DNA of 24,983 nucleotides, taken from positions 1 through 24,983 of the IMG/VR virus record IMGVR_UViG_3300042317_000140; one strand, 5' to 3'. Source of the DNA: a virus. Of this stretch, positions 1 through 7,622 are shown piece by piece. The position numbers were made by a program, and so were the translations under genes. Within the stretch, counting starts at the first letter, position 1. Every line of letters begins with the position of its first letter. A model generated the notes under the pieces. The model was not told the DNA's origin and searched no databases. It was given only the letters and a program-made list of their open reading frames with translations.

Positions 1-371
1 AAATGAGCCTTTTTCAGCTGCAAATCAACCACACGTAGCTTCTTATCCAGCTTGGCTTGCTTAGCTGTAATAGCATGTCCTAGCAGGGTGCCTGCTGTGG
101 CTAGGATGTGTCCGCTGAAGCGTGCTTCGACGTTCATGCCTAGATCAATTAGGTCCTGGAATTTTTCTTTAGCAAGATCGCTGAGATCATCTAGCTCTCG
201 ATCGCTGATGTCTAGATCGTTGACAAAGGGCAATGCCGCATCAATCTTATCAATGGCTAGATCAACTTCTTGTATGATAGCGCGATTTTCTTCAATAGTA
301 GATTTGGCTTCTTCTGAAGTAGTAGTGTCAACAGGTGGCAGGTTAAATAGTTCTTCTAGTTTTTGTGTCAT
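1..371 (-). CDS. gp16: Small terminase subunit gp16-like, 3' end outside window
   Basis: The reading frame opens with ATG at 371 (protein begins MTQKLEELFNLPP) and stays open to the window edge, so about 123 residues are visible and the C-terminus is missing. In T4-like phages gp16 forms the ring that recognises DNA and stimulates the large terminase gp17 during packaging. The visible part is acidic and helical: an N-terminal stretch (EEAKSTIEENRAIIQEVDLAIDK), then a central helix pair (FSGHILATAGTLLGHAITAKQAKLDKKLRVVDLQLKKA). That pair resembles the oligomerisation helices of T4 gp16 ([23 protein letters not shown]). The gene follows gp4 by 8 bp, and gp17 would be expected next, outside the window. 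A second ATG at 375 is in another frame. No strong Shine-Dalgarno is visible, which suggests translational coupling to gp4. The family call comes from pattern resemblance and gene order, not an alignment. Confidence 0.75.
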   Translation of the reverse strand, partial: MTQKLEELFNLPPVDTTTSEEAKSTIEENRAIIQEVDLAIDKIDAALPFVNDLDISDRELDDLSDLAKEKFQDLIDLGMNVEARFSGHILATAGTLLGHAITAKQAKLDKKLRVVDLQLKKAH

Positions 372-379
372 GCATGTAT

Positions 380-811
380 TTACCGCTTCTGATTCTTGAA
401 TATATCGTATTCGGTTATGACACGGAATCGCATGTTGTTAGCACGGCACCAACTGTCCGCAGCTGCCCATTTGGCCATGTTCATGGCTACACTTAATTTA
501 TCGCGATAACTGCGTGCTGATTCCATAGTGGTTTCTGTCGAGGGTTTGACTTCTACTAGTTCAGTATGTTGCTTTTGATTAGCGTCTACATAAACTATGA
601 GAAAGTCTGGCACGTAGATAGTATTCTTACCGCTGACGGGATTGAAATAGGGTATTTTCACGCTCTCTGACGTCCAATTTAACACCGCTGGATTGTTGTC
701 AGCGAAGCTCATGAAAGCAAATTCCCAACTGCTGCGATAGGTAGGACTGCGCTTGCCCATATATTTTTCGGGATTCTTGACAGTGTATTTGCCGCTAGCG
801 TACTTGGCCAT
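380..811 (-). CDS. gp4: Head completion protein gp4-like (putative nuclease fold)
   Basis: This 143-residue protein is close in length to T4 gp4 (about 150). It shares the gp4 pattern: a lysine-rich start, then TYRSSWEFAF (24-33; T4 has TYRSNWEKFF), a PYF segment (54-56), YVPDF (66-70), VEVKPS (86-91) and a C-terminal RFRVITE (128-134; T4 KFRILTE). E30, D69 and the E87-x-K89 pair match the E/D/ExK layout of restriction-like endonucleases. In T4, gp4 acts after packaging: it is needed for a filled head to accept the neck and tail, and is thought to trim the DNA end. Its ATG overlaps the stop of the upstream 171-aa gene (TAATG), so the two are translationally coupled. The gp16-like gene follows directly. 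Confidence 0.85.
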   Translation of the reverse strand: MAKYASGKYTVKNPEKYMGKRSPTYRSSWEFAFMSFADNNPAVLNWTSESVKIPYFNPVSGKNTIYVPDFLIVYVDANQKQHTELVEVKPSTETTMESARSYRDKLSVAMNMAKWAAADSWCRANNMRFRVITEYDIFKNQKR

Positions 812-1326
812 TATGCTAAGATAGTTCTCTGTATGTATTTGCCAGTCCTGGGACTGTTATTCAATCCAAGTAAACTGGTTCCCACGCGATTAAGATTCAA
901 CAGCATGGTTAAATATGCATCAAGTTCGCTGAGATTATTGTAAGGCACGCTAGGACCTGGTTTAGCACGCTGTTTTGATCCTGCTGTCCAGTTTCCTGTA
1001 TTTGAATTATAGACATTTGTGTCTTGTGCATCGCTATTGGTTTCACTGGAATATGTAGGACTTGTTAGCCTATTTTTGTCACTGAATTTTTTCAACTGCT
1101 CAACAACTTCTACAGGATCTAGGCTCTGCTGTATGCAGGTATAGACCACAGCACCTGCTAGTGTTTTACCAGTTTCCCTGTCCCCTGTTATCATTTGGAA
1201 ATAGGCCACCACTGCATCATTTTCGCTGGGACCGACCACGGGCTGTTGGATGTAGAAATTATTGAAGTATTGTTGGGTGTTGTTTAACCCATCGTTGGTT
1301 GGTAGATTTCCTGAAGTTGCTGACAT
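811..1326 (-). CDS. Conserved phage protein of unknown function, 171 aa
   Basis: The start ATG is at 1326, behind an AAGGATAT ribosome site. The protein has a helical N-terminal domain (about 1-90: SENDAVVAYFQMITGDRETGKTLAGAVVYTC). A low-complexity linker rich in Ser/Asn/Thr follows (about 90-125). The C-terminus (LDAYLTMLLNLNRVGTSLLG, ending R-x-IL) I recognise as a motif recurring in proteins of aquatic T4-like phages, usually listed as hypothetical or virion-associated. I know no T4 equivalent. It lies between the baseplate tube protein and gp4 and is coupled to gp4 by TAATG, so a role in late virion assembly is the reasonable inference. It has no signal peptide, membrane segment or catalytic motif. 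Confidence 0.6.
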   Translation of the reverse strand: MSATSGNLPTNDGLNNTQQYFNNFYIQQPVVGPSENDAVVAYFQMITGDRETGKTLAGAVVYTCIQQSLDPVEVVEQLKKFSDKNRLTSPTYSSETNSDAQDTNVYNSNTGNWTAGSKQRAKPGPSVPYNNLSELDAYLTMLLNLNRVGTSLLGLNNSPRTGKYIQRTILA

Positions 1327-1335
1327 AGTATATCC

Positions 1336-2361
1336 TTATACGTCTGTGCGTCCTTGATTGCTTGAGCCAAAAATACCTGAAGTAGCTTTACTGATACCTT
1401 GTCGAACTGACCCGCTGGTAGGCACGAAAATACTGCTGAGTGGGTTGCGACCTTTCATGATATTTTCACCAATTTGGCTCAGATCCACCGCAGGTGTTTG
1501 TTTGATCTGTGTGTTGGTGCCGGTGAGGATATTCGTGGCATTGATGACATTCTGTACCGTGCTGCCTAGGTCACCATTCTCAATACTGTTTAATATGCTG
1601 TCACCGGCACCGATCAGCGCACCAAGATTACGCAGTGGGCTACTGGTATTATCATAGTGTACTTCGCTGAAGCCTAGAACTGTGCCATTGCTGACTGGGC
1701 CTGTGTCATACAGCACACTTTCATAGTTGACCGTCATGGTATGTTCTAATGGTTGGTATTCACCGGCTGTGTGTTGGCCATGTTGGAATATGCTGATCAT
1801 TGGGCGGATTAGATAATAGCTGCTGAAACGTTTTTGATGCAAACTATAAATTCTTATGCTGGTAATAAAAGGAATGTTACCTGCTAGATCGGTCTTGGGC
1901 GTGTAACCCCAATTCTGTTGTTGGCGTTGCTTATACTTGCTGTCATCTTTGAAATTTTCTAATGGATAATCGCTGTCTCTGTAGTAGTAAGAATAGTAAT
2001 TGTACCAAAACTTGCGAACCACATCGGCACTGTCATCATGGAAGGTGATGGTCACTGGATCATAGGTAACCTTTTCTTGTTGTACTGTCTTTCTATTGTA
2101 GGCATTATGCGTTTTGGTAGTGACAGTAAATTTAGGTAACTGTACTTGCTTGGCCATGAGCCCCGTTTCTATCTGGCTCAATTGATCCATGTTAGCTATG
2201 CTTGGATTTACATCAATGAACACGTGGAATAGATTATTTAATTTAGGACTAAGTCTATACAGGCCATCGATAAATGTTCGTGCGGCATGTTGATAGTCTC
2301 TAACGTTTCTATTAGGTGCTATCGACTGTAAGATACTGCCCCAGATGTTGTTTCTTGCCAT
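1336..2361 (-). CDS. Tail-tube-fold baseplate protein, gp48/gp54-like
   Basis: A 341-residue protein. Residues about 25-230 carry the features of the tail-tube family: LFHVFIDVNP (44-53), a KxVxLPKFTV strand (71-80), HNAYNRKTVxQEKVTYDPVTITFHDD (85-110) and an aromatic FWYNYYSYYYRDS run (118-130). These resemble the tube-initiator and tube-cap proteins of T4-like phages (gp54/gp48), which sit between baseplate hub and tail tube and nucleate gp19 polymerisation. Whether it is the gp48 or gp54 equivalent cannot be decided here. About 110 C-terminal residues are Gly/Ser/Asn-rich and probably extended. It is the first gene of a unit with its own late promoter (GATAAATA, 2387-2380), insulated from gp19 by a terminator, and leads the operon 171-aa protein, gp4, gp16. 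Confidence 0.65.
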   Translation of the reverse strand: MARNNIWGSILQSIAPNRNVRDYQHAARTFIDGLYRLSPKLNNLFHVFIDVNPSIANMDQLSQIETGLMAKQVQLPKFTVTTKTHNAYNRKTVQQEKVTYDPVTITFHDDSADVVRKFWYNYYSYYYRDSDYPLENFKDDSKYKQRQQQNWGYTPKTDLAGNIPFITSIRIYSLHQKRFSSYYLIRPMISIFQHGQHTAGEYQPLEHTMTVNYESVLYDTGPVSNGTVLGFSEVHYDNTSSPLRNLGALIGAGDSILNSIENGDLGSTVQNVINATNILTGTNTQIKQTPAVDLSQIGENIMKGRNPLSSIFVPTSGSVRQGISKATSGIFGSSNQGRTDV

Positions 2362-2379
2362 GATGCTTTCCGTTTTATA

Positions 2380-2387
2380 TATTTATC
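2380..2387 (-). promoter_or_regulatory. T4-type late promoter (GATAAATA) for the baseplate tube operon
   Basis: The minus strand reads GATAAATA, 7 of 8 matches to the T4 late consensus TATAAATA, which T4 reads with the gp55 sigma factor. The predicted start site lies about 6 nt downstream, leaving a short leader with GGAAAG before the ATG at 2361. It lies immediately downstream of a terminator. Confidence 0.75.
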
Positions 2388-2391
2388 CGAT

Positions 2392-2424
2392 AAAAAAAGC
2401 TCGGTTTTTTACGCCGAGCTTTTT
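2392..2424 (-). terminator. Intrinsic terminator after tail tube gene
   Basis: Arms AAAAAGCTCGG (2394-2404) and CCGAGCTTTTT (2414-2424) are perfect inverted repeats with a 9-nt loop. The minus-strand RNA ends in a run of seven U (2398-2392). The hairpin begins 18 bp after the gp19 stop and ends 5 bp before the late promoter of the next unit. Its A/T flanks would also allow termination on the plus strand. Confidence 0.9.
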
Positions 2425-2441
2425 GAGTTGTTTCGTCTGGA

Positions 2442-3059
2442 TTATCCAGTAATTACTGTGCCTAGTGTTCTTGTTATCTGAGAACCAATACCTGAACCTG
2501 TAGGTGTTTGCAGTGCGTTGTCGTAACGTATTGTTAATGTTACTGTCATCGGATCGTTAGTACCATAGTTATTATCACCATAGTCTGTAGTGCTGAGATA
2601 ACAACCATACATCTCCCAAGTTTCAAGGATGTTAGGAACGTTCGTACCATTACCGCCATCAAGTATTTCAAGCACAGTAGTAAATTTATAGTCAATACCT
2701 GAACTTGCAGAACTTTGTTCAAAGAAATCATATTGTTTCTGCATCTGTTCGCCAACACGTTTGCTTACTTCACCGCCCGCATCATCACGTAGCGCACAAG
2801 TGACTGGCTCCCAGGTTGGTTTACCTGCTAAGTATACCTTGCTGTTATAGATAGGAATAAGGATTTCTTCAAAGCTCACGCTCGGACGTTTGAAATCCAT
2901 GACCTGTTTGGTCAGCTCAGTAGTAGGTTGTGTAACACCAAAATTCAAGAAAGTCACGCGAAAGCGAAACTTTAATTTTGGCATTAACAGACCCTGTGAA
3001 CTAGCACTCTGATTTGTGCTTAGGGGTACTGTAAAATTTGTTAATGATGATGTTGCCAT
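2442..3059 (-). CDS. gp19: Tail tube protein gp19-like
   Basis: A 205-residue protein, longer than T4 gp19 (163) but in the usual range for aquatic T4-like phages. Core features of the tube fold: PKLKFRFRVTFLNFG (27-41), TKQVMDFKRPSVSFEE (50-65), a KPTWEPVTCALRDDAGGEVSK segment (about 80-100), a helix with VGEQMQKQYDFFEQ, and a TVLEILDGG...ETWEMYGCYL strand set near 128-155. The product polymerises into the inner tail tube through which DNA passes. It is placed directly after the sheath gene, as in T4 (18 then 19). It has its own weak late promoter octamer (3094-3087), an AAAGGAAAA ribosome site before ATG 3059, and a strong terminator behind it, so it looks like a separately transcribed, highly expressed cistron. 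Confidence 0.9.
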   Translation of the reverse strand: MATSSLTNFTVPLSTNQSASSQGLLMPKLKFRFRVTFLNFGVTQPTTELTKQVMDFKRPSVSFEEILIPIYNSKVYLAGKPTWEPVTCALRDDAGGEVSKRVGEQMQKQYDFFEQSSASSGIDYKFTTVLEILDGGNGTNVPNILETWEMYGCYLSTTDYGDNNYGTNDPMTVTLTIRYDNALQTPTGSGIGSQITRTLGTVITG

Positions 3060-3086
3060 CTTATTTTCCTTTAGATACTATAATAG

Positions 3087-3094
3087 TATTTAGC
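3087..3094 (-). promoter_or_regulatory. Probable late promoter (GCTAAATA) for tail tube gene
   Basis: GCTAAATA matches the TATAAATA late consensus at 6 of 8 positions and lies 28 bp upstream of the gp19 ATG, the spacing seen for the sheath promoter. The downstream leader contains a small AT hairpin (ATACTA...TAGTAT). Confidence 0.5.
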
Positions 3095-3113
3095 TGTTTT
3101 TATCTCATATCGG

Positions 3114-3131
3114 GGGAGGATCACTCCTCCC
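3114..3131 (-). promoter_or_regulatory. GC-rich hairpin between sheath and tube genes, no U tract
   Basis: On the minus strand GGGAGGA and TCCTCCC form a perfect 7-bp stem closed by a GTGA (GNRA-type) tetraloop. It lies 15 bp after the sheath stop and 20 bp before the tube late promoter. It lacks the U run of an intrinsic terminator, so it may be a 3'-end stabiliser or processing structure, or a weak terminator. Confidence 0.55.
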
Positions 3132-3145
3132 ATAATATGCGTATA

Positions 3146-6100
3146 TTAATTAATAGTCAAAGCTGCTCCGGTGTTTTGTAAGCGAACCGGAATATAGATA
3201 AACTCAATGGCTTTAACTGGTTGTATAGCGATATCAATATACAATTCATTATTATCAATCCTGATAGGAGTGTTATTTGATGTATCGCACACTACCAAGT
3301 AGTCATAGATCGCACGTTTAGCAACTAGATCGTTAAACACTGAATCAAATGCTCCTTTGACTTGGCTACGTGTAATCGTGTCATTTGGTTCAAATATAAA
3401 TGGCTGTGCAATCCTACCTAATATTGTTCTTAGATAAACAACTAGTCTTGCCACGTTGATACGATCCATCGCACTTGCCTGCGCACTGCGAGTTTTCTGA
3501 CCGTATGCTACCAACCCAACACCAGGTAATATAGTGATTGGATTAACTCTGTTTCTGTATAGAACATCTCGCAATCCACTCGTTACACCAATTGACTTGA
3601 AGGTATTATTGTCTGCTGTATCAACATAACCAATAGCTGTGACATTATCAATTAAACCGCGGCGCACACCTGCTGGTGCAAACCATGGATAACTAACAGC
3701 ATCACTGCGGATGATAGTTCTCAGCATCATGTGACTTGGAGGAACTACGACACTTTCTCCATCTAGATTAGTAGCAAATCCACTTGGATAGTAAACACCT
3801 AGGTATTCACTGTTGCTGACTAATCCATCTACGCCATTATCTACTACAAGGTTAGTATTTCTAGCCCATGCATCAATGCTAGTTGAATCACTAGTTAGGT
3901 CTAATGGACTATCACCGATAATGAAAGCTGTGTTAAGGCGATCATTGTTTAAGGTAATCATATCTTGGATCAACTCAGGGTATCCTGGACAACAGATCAA
4001 GTTGAAATTTGTTTGTTCTTCACGTAACACTGTGCTTGCGGCCACTGCTGCTTTGAGTGCTTCAACCACTGTTGATCGTTGTGCTTTAGTACCAAAATAT
4101 GGAACTGCTGTTGTAGGATCAACTCCACTTTGTGTGAACCATGTTGCTGCTTCTGTGCCTGTGACTGTTGCTAGTTGAGCACTGGTAAATCCTGTGCTGT
4201 CAAAACGTTTAACGTTAAATCCACTGCGACGTGTATTGAATAATATTGTACCACGTGCATATAGTTGATATGCTGGACAATCTGCATCTACGTAATCGCT
4301 GGTAATCAAACTTGTGATAGTTGGCAAGCTGCCTGTGACAACGTCAACGTTACCTGTAGCTGACCAACGTGCATCTGCAAACACTATACCATTAGCATCA
4401 ACATCATCTGCGTTGTCAAATAATTCCCATGTCGCACCATTGTAGCGATACAATACAGGATAGTTGGCTAGATCAGCATCACTGGTACTGATCCATAAGT
4501 CACCTTGGACTAATTGACTAGTGCCATCATTCTGTGTTAGTGGTTGGCTAGCTGCAAAAATTGGACCAGCTGGGTCTGTTGCTGTTAGATCATATCCACG
4601 TGCATCATTTGCCACGTTTCGATAACCTTTCCAACCTGCACCATCATTGATCAAGATGTCAGCTACTAATGGATCACTATAGTACCATAACGTACCATCG
4701 CGTGGATCACTGTAAGGCTCTGTTGCTGAATATGTATAGGTTAGTTCTGTAAATGGGCTAGCTAGATATACCACACTCGGAGTTAGTTCTTGAACACGAA
4801 TAGAACTATTTAACCCAGCTGTGTCCATCGGAGTACCAACTAACTGCGTCCATCCAATAATACCACCAGCTAGATGGCTAACAAAAACTTGTCCATCTGA
4901 GTTAATTCCTGCTGTGATATTTGGCAAATTGGCTGCTAGTATAGCACTAACCAATGCTGTTGCTGGTTGTACATTGCCACTGCCACCAAGTGTTACTGTG
5001 GCTGTACTCAGTGTTGAACTACCCGGAACACTTACACTCATGCTAAAACTGTCATTGGCTCTATATGTTAATGCTGCTCCACCTGCTACTGTACCGGTGA
5101 TAGTCAAGATACCTTGGACGTTCTTGATGAAAGGAGTAAATGTAGCTGATGTTGTACCTAATAGGTCATATTTAACATATAATGCACCTGCATCAAGGCT
5201 TGCACCGCCACCTACTGGATCTAGACCATATATGGCTGCTGCATCACCTATGTATAATGGAGCACTTAACAGTGTGAAACTGTCTAATACAGCACTGTAT
5301 TCTTTGATCGCATAGCTAGCACCGTTGCCTGTGGCAGTGGTCTTGAACCATACTGATCCATCAGGACGTGGAGTTACATCACTGGTTCTCCAAGCTGGAG
5401 GTGCTGTGTAACCAGCAAATTCAACAGTTGGGCTATTGTAGGCATAGACATTACCACCACTGCTGATAGTAGCTAATCCTGATTGTAGGATACCTAGGTT
5501 AGCCGCGCAGTCAACGTTGGCACCAAGTAGTACTGATCCTCGAATAATTTGTAGCGTATCTGGGTCACTTGTGCTAGTGTCAATCACACCTCGAAGGTTA
5601 CCGGCTGCATTACTGTAAAGAACTGTTAGACCGTTTGAGAAAATTTCTAATTGGTTGCTAGAGTTTACGAATGCCGAAACACCCGCAATACTTGCTGAAT
5701 TAATGTTAGTTGCAGCTGATGAAGCTGTCGTACCTGACATAGTAACAAGATTACCATTGATGAACATCTTAGATCCAACGGTTACCGCTGGACTTGCGAT
5801 GTTACCTGTAACAGTTGGAACCACTGATTTCCAATCGTCGCTGCCTACTAGTACCCAGGCATTGTCAAATCCCTTGTAATAGATTGGATTAGCTGAACTT
5901 GTGGCTACCACAGCATACTCACCAATGCTACCGTATGAAGCTAGTGGAATACCACTGCTGAGATAGCTAGTCGATGTGATCACTGATGGTGTTGTTAGGA
6001 CAAATCCAGTATCTTGTGACCACTCATAGATACCATAGTTAGTATTGCTTATATCTAACCAGTATGTTCCATCAGGAGGTGTTCCTGTTGGGCGTGTGCC

Positions 6101-6466
6101 TGTACCTTCTAGCTGTGCTAGATTGACGTTGGCTCGTTGCACATACATGGTATTAGTCACACCCAGTGCTGAATAAGCTGCTAATAAGCCATATTCGTTG
6201 CGTTCATCGCCGTTAATTGGATTATCGCTTGCATCAACTGCGAAGAAAGGATTACCAAATAAATTAACGAGATCACGTTGGCTAGTTACAGTGATGATCT
6301 TTTCAGCATTAGCTATCGTTGTGCCTGAAGCCAGTGTATCACCTGGAGATAATTTGTCTTGTGCTGTTGCAAGTATAACCAAGGGTACTGAACCAGCTTG
6401 GGTTGGTGCGTATTGGCTTTGATCGATGACCGTTACCTGGACGCCTGGGGAAATTAATGATGCCAT
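3146..6466 (-). CDS. gp18: Tail sheath protein gp18-like, greatly enlarged
   Basis: A 1106-residue sheath subunit, against about 660 in T4. The N-terminus (MASLISPGVQVTVIDQSQY, then VPLVILATAQDK) and the C-terminal domain (about 810-1106) are the conserved contractile-sheath parts. The latter includes NPITILPGVGLVAYGQKT (975-992), the helix DRINVARLVVYLRTILGRIAQPFIFEPND (1001-1029) and a closing strand IQPVKAIEFIYIPVRL. The subunit surrounds the gp19 tube and contracts during infection. About 115-720 is a large Ser/Thr/Gly/Asn-rich β insertion. It carries four DGxxW-like hairpins (PDGTYW 131, PDGSVWF 368, RDGTLWYY 589, GDLWI 655), some followed by a YxGxxW strand (YRYNGATW 673-680), and probably projects from the tail surface. 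A perfect late promoter precedes it, and GAGGA is the ribosome site before ATG 6466. Confidence 0.92.
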   Translation of the reverse strand: MASLISPGVQVTVIDQSQYAPTQAGSVPLVILATAQDKLSPGDTLASGTTIANAEKIITVTSQRDLVNLFGNPFFAVDASDNPINGDERNEYGLLAAYSALGVTNTMYVQRANVNLAQLEGTGTRPTGTPPDGTYWLDISNTNYGIYEWSQDTGFVLTTPSVITSTSYLSSGIPLASYGSIGEYAVVATSSANPIYYKGFDNAWVLVGSDDWKSVVPTVTGNIASPAVTVGSKMFINGNLVTMSGTTASSAATNINSASIAGVSAFVNSSNQLEIFSNGLTVLYSNAAGNLRGVIDTSTSDPDTLQIIRGSVLLGANVDCAANLGILQSGLATISSGGNVYAYNSPTVEFAGYTAPPAWRTSDVTPRPDGSVWFKTTATGNGASYAIKEYSAVLDSFTLLSAPLYIGDAAAIYGLDPVGGGASLDAGALYVKYDLLGTTSATFTPFIKNVQGILTITGTVAGGAALTYRANDSFSMSVSVPGSSTLSTATVTLGGSGNVQPATALVSAILAANLPNITAGINSDGQVFVSHLAGGIIGWTQLVGTPMDTAGLNSSIRVQELTPSVVYLASPFTELTYTYSATEPYSDPRDGTLWYYSDPLVADILINDGAGWKGYRNVANDARGYDLTATDPAGPIFAASQPLTQNDGTSQLVQGDLWISTSDADLANYPVLYRYNGATWELFDNADDVDANGIVFADARWSATGNVDVVTGSLPTITSLITSDYVDADCPAYQLYARGTILFNTRRSGFNVKRFDSTGFTSAQLATVTGTEAATWFTQSGVDPTTAVPYFGTKAQRSTVVEALKAAVAASTVLREEQTNFNLICCPGYPELIQDMITLNNDRLNTAFIIGDSPLDLTSDSTSIDAWARNTNLVVDNGVDGLVSNSEYLGVYYPSGFATNLDGESVVVPPSHMMLRTIIRSDAVSYPWFAPAGVRRGLIDNVTAIGYVDTADNNTFKSIGVTSGLRDVLYRNRVNPITILPGVGLVAYGQKTRSAQASAMDRINVARLVVYLRTILGRIAQPFIFEPNDTITRSQVKGAFDSVFNDLVAKRAIYDYLVVCDTSNNTPIRIDNNELYIDIAIQPVKAIEFIYIPVRLQNTGAALTIN

Positions 6467-6499
6467 AGTATTTGTTCCTCTAAATAGGTTACTTTAAAC

Positions 6500-6507
6500 T
6501 ATTTATA
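6500..6507 (-). promoter_or_regulatory. Late promoter, perfect TATAAATA, for tail sheath
   Basis: Exact match to the T4 late promoter octamer on the minus strand, 33 bp upstream of the sheath ATG. The predicted start near 6494 gives a leader of about 28 nt containing GAGGA. Seven bases of this region (TAAATAG, 6505-6499) can pair with CTATTTA (6487-6481) in read-through RNA, but the stem is AT-only and stops just short of the Shine-Dalgarno. Confidence 0.9.
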
Positions 6508-6579
6508 GATATTTGGCAATTTTGGTGTTCTAAGGTGCCCTTTGAAAGGTTCATCCACTACTGTAAGCTAAATAGGTAT

Positions 6580-6930
6580 ATGGAATACCGTAAAATATGC
6601 GAAATCTGTGGTAAAAAGCCGGTTGCTGTAAACTATAAGATGCATGGCAAGACTTACTATAGGACTCGCTGTGATACGTGTATTAGGAAGAAGCGTAATT
6701 TGCCTGCACCCAAGCCACGTTGGATGGAACTAGGCTATAAAAAGAAACCACACTGTGAAAAGTGTGGGTTCAAGGCTAAACTAAAAGAACAGTTATATGT
6801 CTATCACGTCGATGGTGATCTAAACAATACAGCAATAACTAATTTAAAAACAGTCTGTGCTAACTGCCAATTTGAAGTTGCTCGCGAGGGTCTAGGGTGG
6901 CGGCAGGGAGATCTAGTTCCTGATTTTTAA
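6580..6930 (+). CDS. HNH endonuclease-like zinc-binding protein
   Basis: Starting at ATG 6580, the protein is 116 residues. It has an N-terminal zinc-ribbon-like part (C7-x2-C10 with C31-x2-C34) and an HNH-type part: C59-x2-C62, YHVDGD with H76, the NN pair at 82-83, NLKTVC, and C93-x2-C96. The pattern 'HxDGDxxNN...NLxxxCxxC' is the ββα-metal nuclease signature; H76 would be the catalytic histidine and the cysteine pairs structural. Proteins of this kind occur as free-standing, possibly homing, nucleases in T4-like phages. It stands alone on the plus strand between gp1 and gp18, and its last 71 bp overlap the 3' end of the kinase gene tail to tail. A GTG at 6535 would add 15 residues, but the conserved part begins at 6580. 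The ribosome site (TAGGTAT) is poor. Confidence 0.7.
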   Translation: MEYRKICEICGKKPVAVNYKMHGKTYYRTRCDTCIRKKRNLPAPKPRWMELGYKKKPHCEKCGFKAKLKEQLYVYHVDGDLNNTAITNLKTVCANCQFEVAREGLGWRQGDLVPDF

Positions 6931-7564
6931 CTAATATTTGTTCTATCTGTAGGTATAAATCATCTAACGAACCATTATTATCTAACACTGCATCAAACTT
7001 ACTGCCAATCCAAGCAGTTTCACTGGCATGTATCTTAAGTTTTTCAATGTTATGTTTGCTCAGGGCCCACGACATATTACGGCTAGGTCCTTTGTTCATG
7101 CTGACAGCATCATCGTACCATTGGGGTTCTGCTCCACGTTTGACACGTATGATCTTACCTCCAGCTTTGCGTATGGCCTTGAGTTCGTTAGGAAATCGAC
7201 AATCAGTGATGACGATGTCATCTTTGCTCTGTCGCAGGCGATTTTCTAGACTAGCTACCCAGATATCATCGTGGAAGGCTCGGCGGCAGACTTCTGTGCC
7301 CCAATACTGTAAGACCCAGCGTGGAGTTAGTTTGGGCATCTTCAAGCGATCAGCCCAGAATAGATCTACTTGCTCTCTCCACTCTCTTGATTGTTTGGTG
7401 CGGCCTTCTAATAGTTCACGATCCCACCCAAACACAGCGGCCACGCTGTCTTTGAGACTGTTGGCGAAACTTTCTCTACGGAATTCGTGTAGGTTAACCA
7501 GATAATCTGCTACTGTGTCCTTGCCCGCACCAATCAGTCCACAGATACCAATGACTTGACTCAT
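6860..7564 (-). CDS. gp1: Deoxynucleoside monophosphate kinase gp1-like
   Basis: A 234-residue P-loop kinase, about the length of T4 gp1 (241). The Walker A loop is GLIGAGKDT (9-17). FANSLKD (33-39), RWVLQYWGTEVCR (82-94) and ITDCRFPNE (119-127) follow the gp1 family order. T4 gp1 phosphorylates dTMP, dGMP and hydroxymethyl-dCMP to diphosphates for phage DNA synthesis; substrate range here is inferred. The strong ribosome site TAAGGAG precedes ATG 7564. It lies 58 bp after gp13 with no obvious promoter or terminator between, so its RNA probably comes from upstream, through gp13. In T4, gene 1 is an early or middle function, so its position after a late structural gene makes the control element at the gp13 start significant. 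Its 3' end overlaps the HNH gene. Confidence 0.9.
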   Translation of the reverse strand: MSQVIGICGLIGAGKDTVADYLVNLHEFRRESFANSLKDSVAAVFGWDRELLEGRTKQSREWREQVDLFWADRLKMPKLTPRWVLQYWGTEVCRRAFHDDIWVASLENRLRQSKDDIVITDCRFPNELKAIRKAGGKIIRVKRGAEPQWYDDAVSMNKGPSRNMSWALSKHNIEKLKIHASETAWIGSKFDAVLDNNGSLDDLYLQIEQILVKNQELDLPAATLDPREQLQIGS

Positions 7565-7622
7565 AGCTACTCCTTAGTTGATATACTATTTTACGGGAAT
7601 TCGCTGCTGAAGTCTAGAGGTT

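Noticed and set aside
52-399. Plus-strand frame of 115 codons at the window start
   Set aside because: It lies opposite the gp16-like coding sequence, which has a clear family pattern and fits the gene order. The plus frame gives a Ser/Arg-rich nonsense product.
6567-6574. GCTAAATA before the HNH gene as a late promoter
   Set aside because: The predicted start would coincide with the ATG, the octamer matches at only 6 of 8, and AT-rich chance matches are expected.
7047-7505. Plus-strand frame of 152 codons opposite gp1
   Set aside because: The minus strand encodes an intact P-loop kinase here with a strong ribosome site.
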